From assembly GCF_900880625.1 (NCBI RefSeq), contig NZ_CAAHFB010000001.1, forward strand, positions 1,922,001-1,986,000: a stretch of 64,000 bases of DNA, written 5' to 3'. The number at the start of each line of letters is the position of its first letter. Position 1 is the stretch's first letter. Source of the stretch: Halorhabdus rudnickae. Its GTDB lineage: Archaea; Halobacteriota; Halobacteria; Halobacteriales; Haloarculaceae. The notes under the pieces were generated by a model, which worked only from the letters and a program-made list of their open reading frames with translations, ran no database searches and was not told the DNA's origin. Of the stretch, positions 49,661-59,026 are shown piece after piece. The translations under genes and the position numbers were made by a program.

Positions 49661-51211
49661 ATGCCAGACACGGACGAAACTGACCTTGACGCGACTGAGA
49701 CAGACGAGTGGGAGCTCGAACCCTCGGAGCGACCGTCGTCGTTTACGGACCACGACCGCGATCGGGACGGGCAGTTACTCGACGACATCGTTTTCGAGGA
49801 CGGTAACTCGGAGGCAGACGAAGCCTCACGTGGGTTGTTCGACGACCTCCTGAGCGGGGAGCCCATTTTCGAGAACAAGGAGGTACTACGCCCTTCCTAT
49901 ACCCCGCGGAAACTCCCTCATCGTGAAGAACAAATCAACAACATGGCGACGATCCTCGTCGCCGCGCTCCGGGGCGATACGCCGTCGAACATTCTCATCT
50001 ACGGCAAGACGGGGACCGGCAAGACCGCCAGCGCAAAGTTCGTCAGTGAGGAACTCGAGCGCACTTCCCAGAAGTACGAGGTGCCCTGTGAGGTCCAGTA
50101 CATCAACTGTGAAGTGACCGACACTCAGTATCGCGTTCTTGCTCAACTCGCCAACACGTTCATCGAGCAAAACGAGACCCACATCAACGAGCGGATCGAC
50201 GACCTCCGGGACCTCGCTGACGCCGCCGAAACCGAGTCGAATGCGCTCGGGGACACCGATTTCGAGTCGATTGAAGATGTCGAGGCGGAGATCGACTCCT
50301 TAGAGAGCGACCTCGCGGAGTTCGAGGAGGTTCCGATGACCGGCTGGCCGACCGATCGCGTCTACAACACGTTCTTCGACGCGGTCGATTACACCGAGCG
50401 CGTCGTCGTGATCATGCTCGACGAGATCGACAAACTCGTCGAGAAGAGCGGTGACGACACGCTGTACAACCTCTCGCGGATGAACTCGGAACTCGAGAAC
50501 TCGCGGGTCTCGATCATGGGGATCTCCAACGACCTGAAGTTCACCGACTTTTTGGACCCTCGTGTCAAGTCCAGTCTCGGCGAAGAGGAGATCGTTTTCC
50601 CGCCGTACGACGCCAATCAGCTCCGGGACATTCTCCAGGCGCGAGCGAACGTCGCATTCAAGGACGGCGCACTCTCGGATGACGTCATCCCTCTCTGTGC
50701 GGCCTTCGCCGCTCAGGAACACGGTGACGCCCGGCGGGCACTGGACCTCTTGCGGACGGCTGGAGAACTGGCCGAACGCGACCAGACGGACCTCGTCGCC
50801 GAAGATCACGTCCGGCAGGCCCAAGAGAAGATCGAACTCGACCGGGTCGTCGAGGTCGTCCGGACGCTCCCGACCCAGAGCAAACTCGTCCTCTTTGCGA
50901 TCATTTTGCTGGAACAGAACGGCGTCCACAACATCAACACCGGCGAAGTCTACAACATCTACAAGCGCCTCTGTGAGGAGATCGACGCCGACGTCCTTAC
51001 CCAGCGCCGCGTCACAGATCTCATCTCAGAACTCGACATGCTGGGGATCGTCAATGCCGTCGTCGTCTCGAAGGGTCGCTACGGCCGCACGAAGGAGATC
51101 AGTCTCTCGGTCCCCTTAGAAGAGACGGAGGCGGTACTGCACTCGGACTCGCGACTCGGCGACATCGAGGACGTCCAGCCGTTCATCCAGGCGCGCTTCG
51201 ACCAGCAGTGA
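49661..51211 (+). CDS. orc1: Orc1/Cdc6 replication initiator
   Basis: 516 residues from ATG 49661 (MPDTDETDLDATETDEWELE). The N-terminal 65 residues are acidic and probably disordered. AAA+ motifs: Walker A GKTGTGKT (115-122), Walker B MLDEID near 252, sensor 1 MGISNDLKFTDFLDP. A 40-residue acidic helical insert (ETESNALGDTDFESIEDVEA) lies between them. The C-terminal winged helix (VLTQRRVTDLISELDMLGIV, GRYGRTKEISLSV) binds ORBs. Adjacent to the origin, it is the cognate oriC1 initiator. A T-rich promoter TTTTTAATAC lies at about 49507-49516. Confidence 0.96.
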   Translation: MPDTDETDLDATETDEWELEPSERPSSFTDHDRDRDGQLLDDIVFEDGNSEADEASRGLFDDLLSGEPIFENKEVLRPSYTPRKLPHREEQINNMATILVAALRGDTPSNILIYGKTGTGKTASAKFVSEELERTSQKYEVPCEVQYINCEVTDTQYRVLAQLANTFIEQNETHINERIDDLRDLADAAETESNALGDTDFESIEDVEAEIDSLESDLAEFEEVPMTGWPTDRVYNTFFDAVDYTERVVVIMLDEIDKLVEKSGDDTLYNLSRMNSELENSRVSIMGISNDLKFTDFLDPRVKSSLGEEEIVFPPYDANQLRDILQARANVAFKDGALSDDVIPLCAAFAAQEHGDARRALDLLRTAGELAERDQTDLVAEDHVRQAQEKIELDRVVEVVRTLPTQSKLVLFAIILLEQNGVHNINTGEVYNIYKRLCEEIDADVLTQRRVTDLISELDMLGIVNAVVVSKGRYGRTKEISLSVPLEETEAVLHSDSRLGDIEDVQPFIQARFDQQ

Positions 51212-52205
51212 GCGGATCGGACTCGTATTGAGACCGATCAGGACCGACTGCGACTGGCTTCTGTGTTCGTCCACTGTTAGCTTTGGCGTCGCCCTGGCCG
51301 GTAAGTAATCGGATCTCCCCCAGGATCGGAACTCGAACTTCGGCGGTCCCTCTGACCCACTCCGGTTTGACTGGGCTGGTGAGCCCCATCACTTGATCGT
51401 AACGGTCATTCGCATCTCCCTTCGTGATGAAGCCGGCGTTGGGGGCCGGGCAGTTCGGTAGTTCGCTACAGGAATCTGCAGTCGAAACAAAGCTTGTATC
51501 CGCCTTTTCGTACCAGTTTTCACCTTCCTCGACCCAGAACCTCGCCCGGTGGATGATTGGCGTCCGGTCGACACTCCCGTCGGGTTCATAGACGATCACG
51601 TCGCCGTATTCCGTGAACATCTGATAACCCGTTTTTTCGCCCGCATGCGTAGTCACGACGGCGGTGTCTCCGTGTGCCCCGGTACCCGGGAACCGCTGTT
51701 CGTCCATAACGAACACGAGATCACCCTTCTGGATGTGTGGATCCATGCTGCCGCTCTCGATGGAGACCAGCGGTGGCCAGATGCCGCTGGCGGCAAACAG
51801 GAACCCACCGACGGCCGCGACGATGAGGACGCTGCTTGCGATGTCGAACAGGTACAGCACGAGCCCGTTACGGGAGGAGTCGTCCGTCGATCCGCTTCTG
51901 GTGGGCGGCGGTCCCCGGTCTGTCCGGAGATCGTCACGAGTTCTCACTCGATCGAAATCGTCTTGGCCCGCTGCTGTCTCTTGATGGCCCGCTGCTGTCT
52001 CTTGATCCGGTGAACTTCGGCCCGGTGCCGTCTCTCCATCCGGTGTATCTCGGTTCGAGGAAGTCCCGCGATCGAGTCCATCGGGTGTCCCGGCGGGCTC
52101 TCGTTCGACAGGCTGTCGGTCCTGATCCCGTTCTCGGTCAGGTCGTCCGGACGACGGCGGATCGTCCCGTTCGGACGACTGTTGTTCGTCGTGGGGATCA
52201 CTCAT
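51183..52205 (-). CDS. S26 signal peptidase I (Sec11-like) with long acidic N-terminus
   Basis: 340 residues. Residues 1-110 are a disordered Asp/Arg/Gly/Pro-rich tail with a perfect 7-residue duplication (QETAAGHQETAAGQ). TM helix at about 115-138 (LYLFDIASSVLIVAAVGGFL). Catalytic Ser in ESGSMDPHIQKGD; His replaces Lys as general base in TPIIHRARF, as in archaeal and eukaryotic Sec11. The C-terminal GEIRLLTGQG region is membrane-proximal. Cleaves Sec signal peptides. The gene end overlaps the orc1 end by 29 bp, convergent. Confidence 0.88.
   Translation of the reverse strand: MSDPHDEQQSSERDDPPSSGRPDRERDQDRQPVEREPAGTPDGLDRGTSSNRDTPDGETAPGRSSPDQETAAGHQETAAGQDDFDRVRTRDDLRTDRGPPPTRSGSTDDSSRNGLVLYLFDIASSVLIVAAVGGFLFAASGIWPPLVSIESGSMDPHIQKGDLVFVMDEQRFPGTGAHGDTAVVTTHAGEKTGYQMFTEYGDVIVYEPDGSVDRTPIIHRARFWVEEGENWYEKADTSFVSTADSCSELPNCPAPNAGFITKGDANDRYDQVMGLTSPVKPEWVRGTAEVRVPILGEIRLLTGQGDAKANSGRTQKPVAVGPDRSQYESDPLTAGRSAPG
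51965..52006. repeat. Perfect 21-bp tandem duplication in the signal peptidase gene
   Basis: GGCCCGCTGCTGTCTCTTGA plus T occurs twice back to back (51965-51985, 51986-52006). It adds seven residues to the disordered tail and keeps frame. Confidence 0.85.
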
Positions 52206-52432
52206 TCGCTCGTCCGTTCCACCCGGACAGTTACAACTCTTCGCTTCCGGTACTGTCTCTTACGGGCCGAACTCGCGCTGTTCGACTCCCACGTTCGAGC
52301 GGTACTTCCGGATCGTCACGACAGATCGGTCCGCTTTTCCTGGATTTGATCGTTGACCATACCTGCTGATGGCCGGAGTCCCGTCCGCGGCGACCGCCAT
52401 GCTTTTGCTGGGGCATTCGCTGTAGACGTAGT

Positions 52433-54037
52433 GTGCCTCTCAAGACGCCCGCAAGGATCGTCGACGAACTCGCGAGTCGGGGGTACAACGCGGAGCGGGA
52501 AGCCGTTACGATCCTCGCGGGGGCAGCCGACACCGAGGCGGCGATCGAACGCGCACTCGAAGCCGTCCCCGAAGGCGCGCTCAAACTCTCTGTCGAACAC
52601 GCACGCGACGCTGTCGAAACCGAATCACTCGAGTCGAATCCGCCGGCACCCACCGCCCCCGGGGAACCGACGGAATCGTCGTCCGGATCGACGGGTGATC
52701 CGACCCCCTCTATTTCAACTGGAAGTAACGACTCGGAATCACTCCATGGCGAAACGAGTTCTCCAGGTGAAACGAAGGGGGTTACGGGCGAACGCGAGGG
52801 CGGCAGAGCTCCCACGGAACCGACGATCGCCGGGGACGTGACTGGTCGGTCGACCGGCACCGGCGAGTATTCGGACTTCCTGGCGGTGTTTCGGGACCGC
52901 TACGAGCGACTCTCGGGAAAACTCCGGGGGCGGGTCAACCACCGACCGGCGACCGCCGTCGAGTCGATGCCCGGCGGGAGCGAGGCGACGATCGTCGGAA
53001 TGGTCGCCGACATCCGTTCGACGGCCAGCGGCCACTGGCTGGTCGAACTGGAGGACACTACCGGTACGTTCCCGGCGTTGGTGATGAAAGACCGGGACAT
53101 CGCCGACCTGGTCGAGGAGTTACTCTACGACGAGGTCATCGCGATCGAGGGAACACTCGCCGACGACGGTGGGATCCTCTTTGCCGACGCGATCCACTTC
53201 CCGGACGTTCCCCGCACGTTCGAGCCTTCTACCGCTGACCGGGAAGTCAGTGCGGCGCTGATCAGCGATGTCCACGTCGGCAGCCAGGAGTTCGACGCCG
53301 AGGCCTGGAATCGCTTCGCCGAGTGGCTCCACACCCCCGAGGCCGAGCGCGTGGAATATCTCCTCCTCGCTGGCGACATGGTCGAGGGCGTCGGCGTCTA
53401 TCCCGATCAGGACGAGGAACTCGACGTCGTCGACATCTACGAGCAATACGAGACCTTCGCGGAGCATCTCAAGGACGTCCCCGGGGACCTGGAGATCGTG
53501 ATGATCCCGGGCAACCACGACGCGGTTCGGCTGGCCGAACCACAGCCGGCCTTCGACGAGGAACTCCGCTCGATCATGTCTGCTCACGATGCGACGATCA
53601 CGGGGAATCCCTCGACGGTGACCGTCGAGGGTGTCGATATCCTCATGTACCACGGCGTCAGCCTCGACGAGGTGATCGCCGAACTGCCCGAGGAGAAAGC
53701 GAGCTACGACGACCCGCACAAGGCGATGGGACAACTCCTGAAGAAACGTCACGTCGCCCCGCAGTTCGGCGGCCACACCCGGATCGCCCCGGAACAACGG
53801 GATTACCTCATCATGGAGGACGTCCCTGACGTCTTCCACACCGGCCACGTCCACAAACTGGGTTACGGCACTTACCACAACGTATTGACGATCAACAGTG
53901 CCTGCTGGCAGCGCCAGACGAGCTTCCAGGAGAGCGTCAACATCGACCCCGACGTGGGCTACGCGCCGATCGTCCATCTCGACAAACTCGATGAGAGTGA
54001 CGCCAGTGACTTCCTGACGATCCGGAGTTTCGGGTAG
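52433..54037 (+). CDS. polB: DNA polymerase D small subunit DP1
   Basis: Exonuclease/processivity subunit of PolD. 534 residues from GTG 52433 (VPLKTPARIVDELASRGYNA). A linker at about 70-145, rich in Ser, Gly, Glu and Pro, contains PGETKGV encoded by an ORB-like sequence. OB fold near 180-260. The calcineurin-like phosphoesterase has ISDVHVGS (about 275), LLAGDMVEG, PGNHD (about 360) and HTGHVH (about 470). It lies two genes from orc1, which is the common haloarchaeal layout. Confidence 0.95.
   Translation: MPLKTPARIVDELASRGYNAEREAVTILAGAADTEAAIERALEAVPEGALKLSVEHARDAVETESLESNPPAPTAPGEPTESSSGSTGDPTPSISTGSNDSESLHGETSSPGETKGVTGEREGGRAPTEPTIAGDVTGRSTGTGEYSDFLAVFRDRYERLSGKLRGRVNHRPATAVESMPGGSEATIVGMVADIRSTASGHWLVELEDTTGTFPALVMKDRDIADLVEELLYDEVIAIEGTLADDGGILFADAIHFPDVPRTFEPSTADREVSAALISDVHVGSQEFDAEAWNRFAEWLHTPEAERVEYLLLAGDMVEGVGVYPDQDEELDVVDIYEQYETFAEHLKDVPGDLEIVMIPGNHDAVRLAEPQPAFDEELRSIMSAHDATITGNPSTVTVEGVDILMYHGVSLDEVIAELPEEKASYDDPHKAMGQLLKKRHVAPQFGGHTRIAPEQRDYLIMEDVPDVFHTGHVHKLGYGTYHNVLTINSACWQRQTSFQESVNIDPDVGYAPIVHLDKLDESDASDFLTIRSFG
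52761..52787 (+). other. ORB-like element inside the DP1 gene
   Basis: CTCCAGGTGAAACGAAGGGG then GTTACGG on the plus strand. It codes for PGETKGVT. It matches the DP2 copy at 44791 at 21 of the first 23 bases and points away from the origin on the other side. Confidence 0.6.
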
Positions 54038-54130
54038 CGTCGGCCGAGCTGCGTTTTCCTGGGCCGTTTCGATACCGGCGAATCTCGACGGCTGTCACCG
54101 ACGGAGGCGAGTCCAGGTGACGGAACCCCA

Positions 54131-54136
54131 CTTATA
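54131..54136 (+). promoter_or_regulatory. TATA box of metY
   Basis: CTTATA centred about 33 bp before the metY start codon at 54166. Confidence 0.5.
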
Positions 54137-54165
54137 CAACGTCGGGTGTCGTAGACTCGCTCGCC

Positions 54166-55461
54166 ATGAGCGACGACGACCGCGGATTCCATACGGACGC
54201 ACTGCACGTCGGGCAGGAAGACCCCGACCCGGCGACTGGGGCTCGGGCCCCGCCGCTGTATCAGACGACGAGTTACGTCTTCGAGGACGCAGAAGACGCT
54301 GCCGCACAGTTCGCCCTGGAGAAGGAGGGTCACATCTACTCGCGGCTGATGAACCCGACCAACTCGCTGCTCCAGCAGCGCCTCGCCAAACTCGAGGGCG
54401 GTATCGGCGCTGTTGCCACCGCTTCAGGGATGGCCGCGCTCAATCTCGCGACGTTCCTGCTCGCGGACGTCGGTGACAACGTCGTCACCGCCTCGGCCCT
54501 CTATGGTGGCACCTACACCTATTACACCCACACGGCCCCCCGCCAGGGTGTCGAGGCGCGCTTCGTCGATACGCTCGACTACGACGCCTACGAGGAAGCC
54601 ATCGACGACGACACTGCTTACGTCCATCTCGAAACCATCGGTAATCCAGCACTGGTGACGCCTGACATCGAGCGGATCGCCGACATCGCCCACGACCATG
54701 GCGTTCCGCTGTTGGTGGACAACACCTTTGCGACGCCGTATCTCTGCAACCCACTCGAACACGGCGCCGATCTCGTCTGGAACTCGACGACGAAGTGGAT
54801 CCACGGCTCGGGGACGACAATCGGCGGGATTCTCGTCGACGGCGGGTCGTTCCCCTGGGACGAGTACGCCGAGAAGTACCCGGAGATTGCGGGGGACAAC
54901 CCCGCCTATCACGGCGTCAACTTTCGGGAGCGCTTTGGCGACGCCGCGTTCACTTACGCCGCAATCGCCCGCGGATTGCGCGATCTGGGCAACCAGCAGG
55001 CTCCATTCGACGCCTGGCAGACGATCCAGGGCCTGGAGACACTCCCCATGCGGATGGAGCGCCACAGCCAGAACGCACAGGCCGTCGCCGAGTACCTCGA
55101 AGACCACGATGACGTCTCCTGGGTCAACTACCCCGGCCTGGAGAGCCACGAAACCCACGAGGAAGCCACGAAATACCTCGATGGCGGCTACGGCGGGATG
55201 ATCACCTTCGGCCTGGAAGCGGGCTACGAGGCCGCACGCGACACCGTCGAGTCGACGGAGCTCGCCAGCCTGCTGGCGAACGTCGGCGACGCCAAGACGC
55301 TCATCATCCACCCGGCCTCGACGACTCATCAGCAACTCACCGACGAGGAGAAGGCTGCCGCGGGCGTCACCGACGACATGGTTCGGCTCTCTGTCGGCGT
55401 CGAGGACACCGAGGACATCATCGACGATCTCGACCAGGCGATCACCTGGGCAACGCATTAA
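54166..55461 (+). CDS. metY: O-acetylhomoserine sulfhydrylase / aminocarboxypropyltransferase
   Basis: PLP enzyme that makes homocysteine from O-acetylhomoserine and sulfide. 431 residues from MSDDDRGFHTDALHVGQEDP. The PLP lysine is in STTKWIHGSGTTIGG. Conserved elements include PPLYQTTSYVFEDAEDAA, YSRLMNPTNSLLQQRLAKLE and NPAYHGVNF; this long central insertion is typical for MetY rather than MetB. The last 24 bp including the stop codon are duplicated downstream. Confidence 0.93.
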   Translation: MSDDDRGFHTDALHVGQEDPDPATGARAPPLYQTTSYVFEDAEDAAAQFALEKEGHIYSRLMNPTNSLLQQRLAKLEGGIGAVATASGMAALNLATFLLADVGDNVVTASALYGGTYTYYTHTAPRQGVEARFVDTLDYDAYEEAIDDDTAYVHLETIGNPALVTPDIERIADIAHDHGVPLLVDNTFATPYLCNPLEHGADLVWNSTTKWIHGSGTTIGGILVDGGSFPWDEYAEKYPEIAGDNPAYHGVNFRERFGDAAFTYAAIARGLRDLGNQQAPFDAWQTIQGLETLPMRMERHSQNAQAVAEYLEDHDDVSWVNYPGLESHETHEEATKYLDGGYGGMITFGLEAGYEAARDTVESTELASLLANVGDAKTLIIHPASTTHQQLTDEEKAAAGVTDDMVRLSVGVEDTEDIIDDLDQAITWATH

Positions 55462-55493
55462 GTAGGGCGCTGGGCAACGCGTTGAGTGGGGCG
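55446..55493 (+). repeat. Tandem duplication of the metY 3' end
   Basis: CTGGGCAACGCATTAAGTAG plus GGCG (55446-55469) is followed directly by CTGGGCAACGCGTTGAGTGG plus GGCG (55470-55493): 24 bp, four transition differences. The first unit holds the last codons and stop of metY. Confidence 0.75.
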
Positions 55494-55703
55494 GCCCGTA
55501 GTTCTCTGATTCCCGCCCAGCCGCTCCATTGCCGGTTGGACACTCTCGATATCTTTCGATTTCGTGCCTGCACAGAGACGAATATAGGCTGATCAACTGT
55601 CGATTTCGATGGCGTCAGACCGCCAGACAAGCACTTCCCCAAATGGGTTATTTAGTTACTTTTCGGAAGGCTCATAGTTACGGTTACACACCCAACAGGT
55701 AGG

Positions 55704-56594
55704 ATGCCGGTTATCGACGCCGGAGCTCAGGACAGGGATTCGGGTGGGGATGGGGCGGGCCGTGCCGTCACGGAGATACTGACTACAATCGCCGCGACCA
55801 CTCCGGCGATCAGGGACGCGCTGGGTTCGCGCCGCCACGCTGTCGGGTCCGTGAATCCGAGTGGCGAGACGCAACTGGCTGCGGACACGTTCACCGACGA
55901 GGTACTCGAGGAGCGACTGCTCGCCCTCGGGGGAGTGAGTGCCTACGCGAGCGAGGAGCGAGAACATGTGGTCGGCGACGGCGACGGACTATCCGTTGCG
56001 GTCGATCCGCTCGACGGTTCCGGGAACCTCGCCTCGAACAACAGCCTGGGGATCGTCCTCGGTATCTACGATGCGCCCCTTCCAGCTGCGGGCGGCGATC
56101 TGGTCGCTGCGGCGGTCGTCACTTTCGGCCCGATAACGGTGATGATCACGGCGCGAAACGACACCGTAACTGAGTATCTCCTTGAAGGCGGGGTACCGAC
56201 GGTCCTTCGATCCGACGTGTCTATTCCTGACGACCCCGAGATCTTCGCGCTCGGCGGCCGGGAGTGGGAGTGGGACAAAGGCTTCCAGCAATTCGCGAAC
56301 GAACTACGAGACGAGTACAAACTCCGCTATACTGGTGCCGTGATCGCGGATTTGCCTCGGATCCTCACCAACGGCGGCATCTACGCCTATCCCGCCGTCG
56401 AGTCCTACCCGAACGGTAAGCCGCGCCACCAGTTCGAGGCGGTCCCGATCAGCTACATCGTCGAGGCTGCCGGGGGCGGCTCTTCCGACGAGACCGGCTC
56501 GTTGCTGCGCTCTTCCGTCGATGAACTCCACGCTCGGACGCCGCTGGCGATCGGCAACGAGTCGCTGGTCGAGCGTTTCGAAGCCTCGCGGTGA
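55704..56594 (+). CDS. fbp: Class 1 fructose-1,6-bisphosphatase
   Basis: Gluconeogenic phosphatase. 296 residues. The metal motif VDPLDGSGN occupies about 100-108, with the upstream acid pair in YASEE (81-85). FALGGREWEWDKGFQQFANE and YTGAVIADLPRILTNGGIYA are class 1 FBPase sequences, and FEAVPISYIVEAAGGGSSD completes the site. Haloarchaea also have other FBPases; this is the eukaryal/bacterial-type enzyme. TTATTTAG (about 55648) may be the promoter. Confidence 0.9.
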   Translation: MPVIDAGAQDRDSGGDGAGRAVTEILTTIAATTPAIRDALGSRRHAVGSVNPSGETQLAADTFTDEVLEERLLALGGVSAYASEEREHVVGDGDGLSVAVDPLDGSGNLASNNSLGIVLGIYDAPLPAAGGDLVAAAVVTFGPITVMITARNDTVTEYLLEGGVPTVLRSDVSIPDDPEIFALGGREWEWDKGFQQFANELRDEYKLRYTGAVIADLPRILTNGGIYAYPAVESYPNGKPRHQFEAVPISYIVEAAGGGSSDETGSLLRSSVDELHARTPLAIGNESLVERFEASR

Positions 56595-56648
56595 CTTGTC
56601 GCGTAAACGGTCACAACACCCACACTGATCCCGGTCGAGGTTCGTGAC

Positions 56649-57111
56649 ATGGATAACTCGGATCTCCCCCTCTTATCGAGACACGTCCCTGCCGGTGGAT
56701 CGACACGTCGAGGACCCCCTCTCACGGATGACCGTCGCGGAGCAGGTCGCCTAGCTCGAATCCGTGCCGCCACGCTGGATGGATGTCGAGGACGAAAGCG
56801 AGATGTCTGCCAGGTCTATACCACCAGCGCCGGCCCCCCAGGCCCGTCCAGTCCAGGAACTGCGGGCCTTCGAGCGCGTTCACCTCGACCCCGGCGAGTC
56901 CGCCACGGTCACGTTCGCGATCGACGCCACCCAGCTTGCGTTCCACGACTGTGACATGAACCTGACTGTCGAACCCGGTGAGTACGAACTCCGCGTCGGG
57001 TCCTCGGCCGCCGACATCCGAACTATTGGCGATTTCGAGATCGTCGGCGAACCGCGGAAACTCGCCCGGAGTGCCCGCACGTACTTCAGCGAGACTGTAC
57101 TCGACAGGTAA
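56649..57111 (+). pseudogene. Remnant of a GH3 glycosidase gene
   Basis: After MDNSDLP the frame slips by one within a C run near 56665-56670. The other frame then reads SYRDTSLPVDRHVEDPLSRM and TVAEQVA, a classic GH3 N-terminus, and stops at TAG 56752 where Gln is expected. The same frame continues past the stop, and from about 56840 it matches a GH3 C-terminal fibronectin-III-like domain (ELRAFERVHLDPGESATVTF, LTVEPGEYELRVGSSAADIR). The catalytic domains are deleted. It is distinct from the intact GH3 gene at 22.9 kb. Confidence 0.85.
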
Positions 57112-57165
57112 GCGTCCGCCGTCAGCCTTCTGTTGATTCTTGCCGCTGTTCCGGTCGGTTTTCGG

Positions 57166-58176
57166 TCAGTGGATGGTCCGTCTCAGGAACTGTTCGATCG
57201 CGTCGGGGCCGGCCGGCGGAACGGTGTCGAGAAGTACCTCAGCGGTCGACCCTTCCTCGTCGTGCGCGCTCGCCAGAACGGCCTGGCCCGGCCGCGGCTC
57301 GTTCGTCAGCCCATCCATGGCCGAGCGTTCGGACGTCTGATCGAAGACGTGTCCGCGCTCGTCGAGTTCGTACAGCGTCGCGTCGACCCCTCGTTCAGTC
57401 AGTGCGTCGTAGAAGCGTCTGCTCTGGCCGATCGGGACGACCTCGTCCGAGCGTCCGTGCATCAGAAGCGTGGGCGGACTATCGGGCGTGGCGTGCGCCT
57501 GCGGACTCGCAAGTCTCGCTCTCTCGGGGTTCTCGGCGATCGGTCCGCCGAGCAGGAGCGACTCGACGCTATCCGGACGGTCCGGGAGGTTCCGAAAGTC
57601 CATGACGGGGTACCAAGCGACGAGGGCCTGGACCGCACCCGATCGCTCTGGGGCGACCTGCTTTTCGACTGCCTGCGTCGGGTACGTTTCCCCTTCGAGG
57701 TCCGCGACATCCTCGAGCGTGGCGGCGAGACTGGCCAGGTGTCCCCCCGACGACGCTCCCCAGACGGCGATGTCCCCGGCGTCGAACCCGTAGGTTCCCG
57801 CGTTGGCCCGCAGCCACCTGATCGCCGCCTTCACGTCGAGGATCTGGTCGGGAAAGATGCCGTTCGGCGTCGGGTTGTCGGGGTCCGGACGAAATTCGGG
57901 GTCGGCACCTGCGGGGATCGGCGCGAGGCGGTAACTCACGCTCGCGAACGCGACACTCCACTCGGCCGCGTACCGGTCGAGATCGGGTGCGTTCTCGCGC
58001 GTCTCCATCACCCAGCCACCACCGTGGACGTAGACGCAAAGCGGCGGTTTTCGGTCCGTCTCGGGGACGTACAGATCGAGTTTCATCGCGCCCGCATCGC
58101 GCTGGGCGTACGTGACGCCTTTCTCGATCCTGACGGACGGCAGACCCTCGCGCTCCGCGGCGTCGGCCCCCGTCAC
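57166..58176 (-). CDS. Alpha/beta-hydrolase esterase (HSL / acetyl-xylan-esterase-like)
   Basis: 336 residues. Oxyanion motif HGGGW at 51-55, nucleophile elbow WGASSGGHLA near 140, Asp in LLMHGRSDEVVP (about 248) and His in DERGHVFDQ (about 277). No signal peptide, so cytoplasmic. The GH3 remnant next door and a similar architecture in polysaccharide-degrading clusters suggest activity on sugar esters, but this is inference. Start overlaps the serB stop by four bases. Confidence 0.85.
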   Translation of the reverse strand: MTGADAAEREGLPSVRIEKGVTYAQRDAGAMKLDLYVPETDRKPPLCVYVHGGGWVMETRENAPDLDRYAAEWSVAFASVSYRLAPIPAGADPEFRPDPDNPTPNGIFPDQILDVKAAIRWLRANAGTYGFDAGDIAVWGASSGGHLASLAATLEDVADLEGETYPTQAVEKQVAPERSGAVQALVAWYPVMDFRNLPDRPDSVESLLLGGPIAENPERARLASPQAHATPDSPPTLLMHGRSDEVVPIGQSRRFYDALTERGVDATLYELDERGHVFDQTSERSAMDGLTNEPRPGQAVLASAHDEEGSTAEVLLDTVPPAGPDAIEQFLRRTIH

Positions 58177-58805
58177 AACACGCCCTCCGCCTCGAGGACG
58201 TCGTGTAATTCGTCCATCGACTCGACCACCACATCACAGGCCGGTCCGACGGCCGGTTTCGGGTCGAATCCGACGGCCAGCCCGGCGACCTCCAGCATCG
58301 GCAGGTCGTTGGCGCCGTCGCCGACGGCGATCGTCTGGTCCATTTCGACGCCGTATGCCTCGGCGAGGTCCGACAGGGCGTCGTCTTTGGTGCCCTCGAT
58401 CAGCGGTCCTTCGACCTCTCCCGTGAGCTGTCCATCCGCGACGGGCAGCCGATTCGAGACGATCCGGTCGACCGAGACATCGGCGTCCTCGAGGGCGGCG
58501 TCGACCCCGCGCTCGAATCCCCCGGTCAGGACCGCCGTCGTCACGCCGGCATCGTTCAGCGCCCCGATCACGTCGGCTGCACCGGGTCGGAGCTGAACCC
58601 GCGAAAAGGCGTCTCGGGTCGCTTCGTCGTCCAGCCCTTCCAGCAACGCACACCGCTCCCGAAGGCTCTGGGCGTACTCGATCTCGCCGGCCATTGCGCG
58701 CTCGGTGATGGCATCCATCTTCTCGACGACGCCGACCTTCTCGGCCAGAAAGGTCGTCATTTCGTCTCCGGAAAGCGTCCCGTCGAAGTCGAAGGCGACT
58801 AGCAT
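58173..58805 (-). CDS. serB: Phosphoserine phosphatase
   Basis: Last step of serine synthesis. 210 residues from MLVAFDFDGTLSGDEMTTFL. HAD motif I DFDGT; motif II TGGFERG; motif III Lys in EGTKDDALSDL; motif IV VGDGANDLPML. The cap fits SerB. An ATG at 58826 is possible. It is coupled by ATGA overlap to the downstream esterase gene. Confidence 0.88.
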   Translation of the reverse strand: MLVAFDFDGTLSGDEMTTFLAEKVGVVEKMDAITERAMAGEIEYAQSLRERCALLEGLDDEATRDAFSRVQLRPGAADVIGALNDAGVTTAVLTGGFERGVDAALEDADVSVDRIVSNRLPVADGQLTGEVEGPLIEGTKDDALSDLAEAYGVEMDQTIAVGDGANDLPMLEVAGLAVGFDPKPAVGPACDVVVESMDELHDVLEAEGVL

Positions 58806-59026
58806 AGCTTCGGGTTTGCGAGCCATCCTTTCAAAAGGCGCGGTTCGACGGAGTGGTCTTCTCGGTCGTCGCTTCTCGCCATCCACTACTCGCTCAAGGC
58901 CCCAGTGCCCTGTGGGTCGACGGGGGTCCCGACCAACAACCCGACCCTCTCAATCGTGGTCGTTCCGGCCCGGCCAATATTGCGTCACGCCGAAGGAATT
59001 TGTCGCCTGCCTGCCTCACCCGGTAC

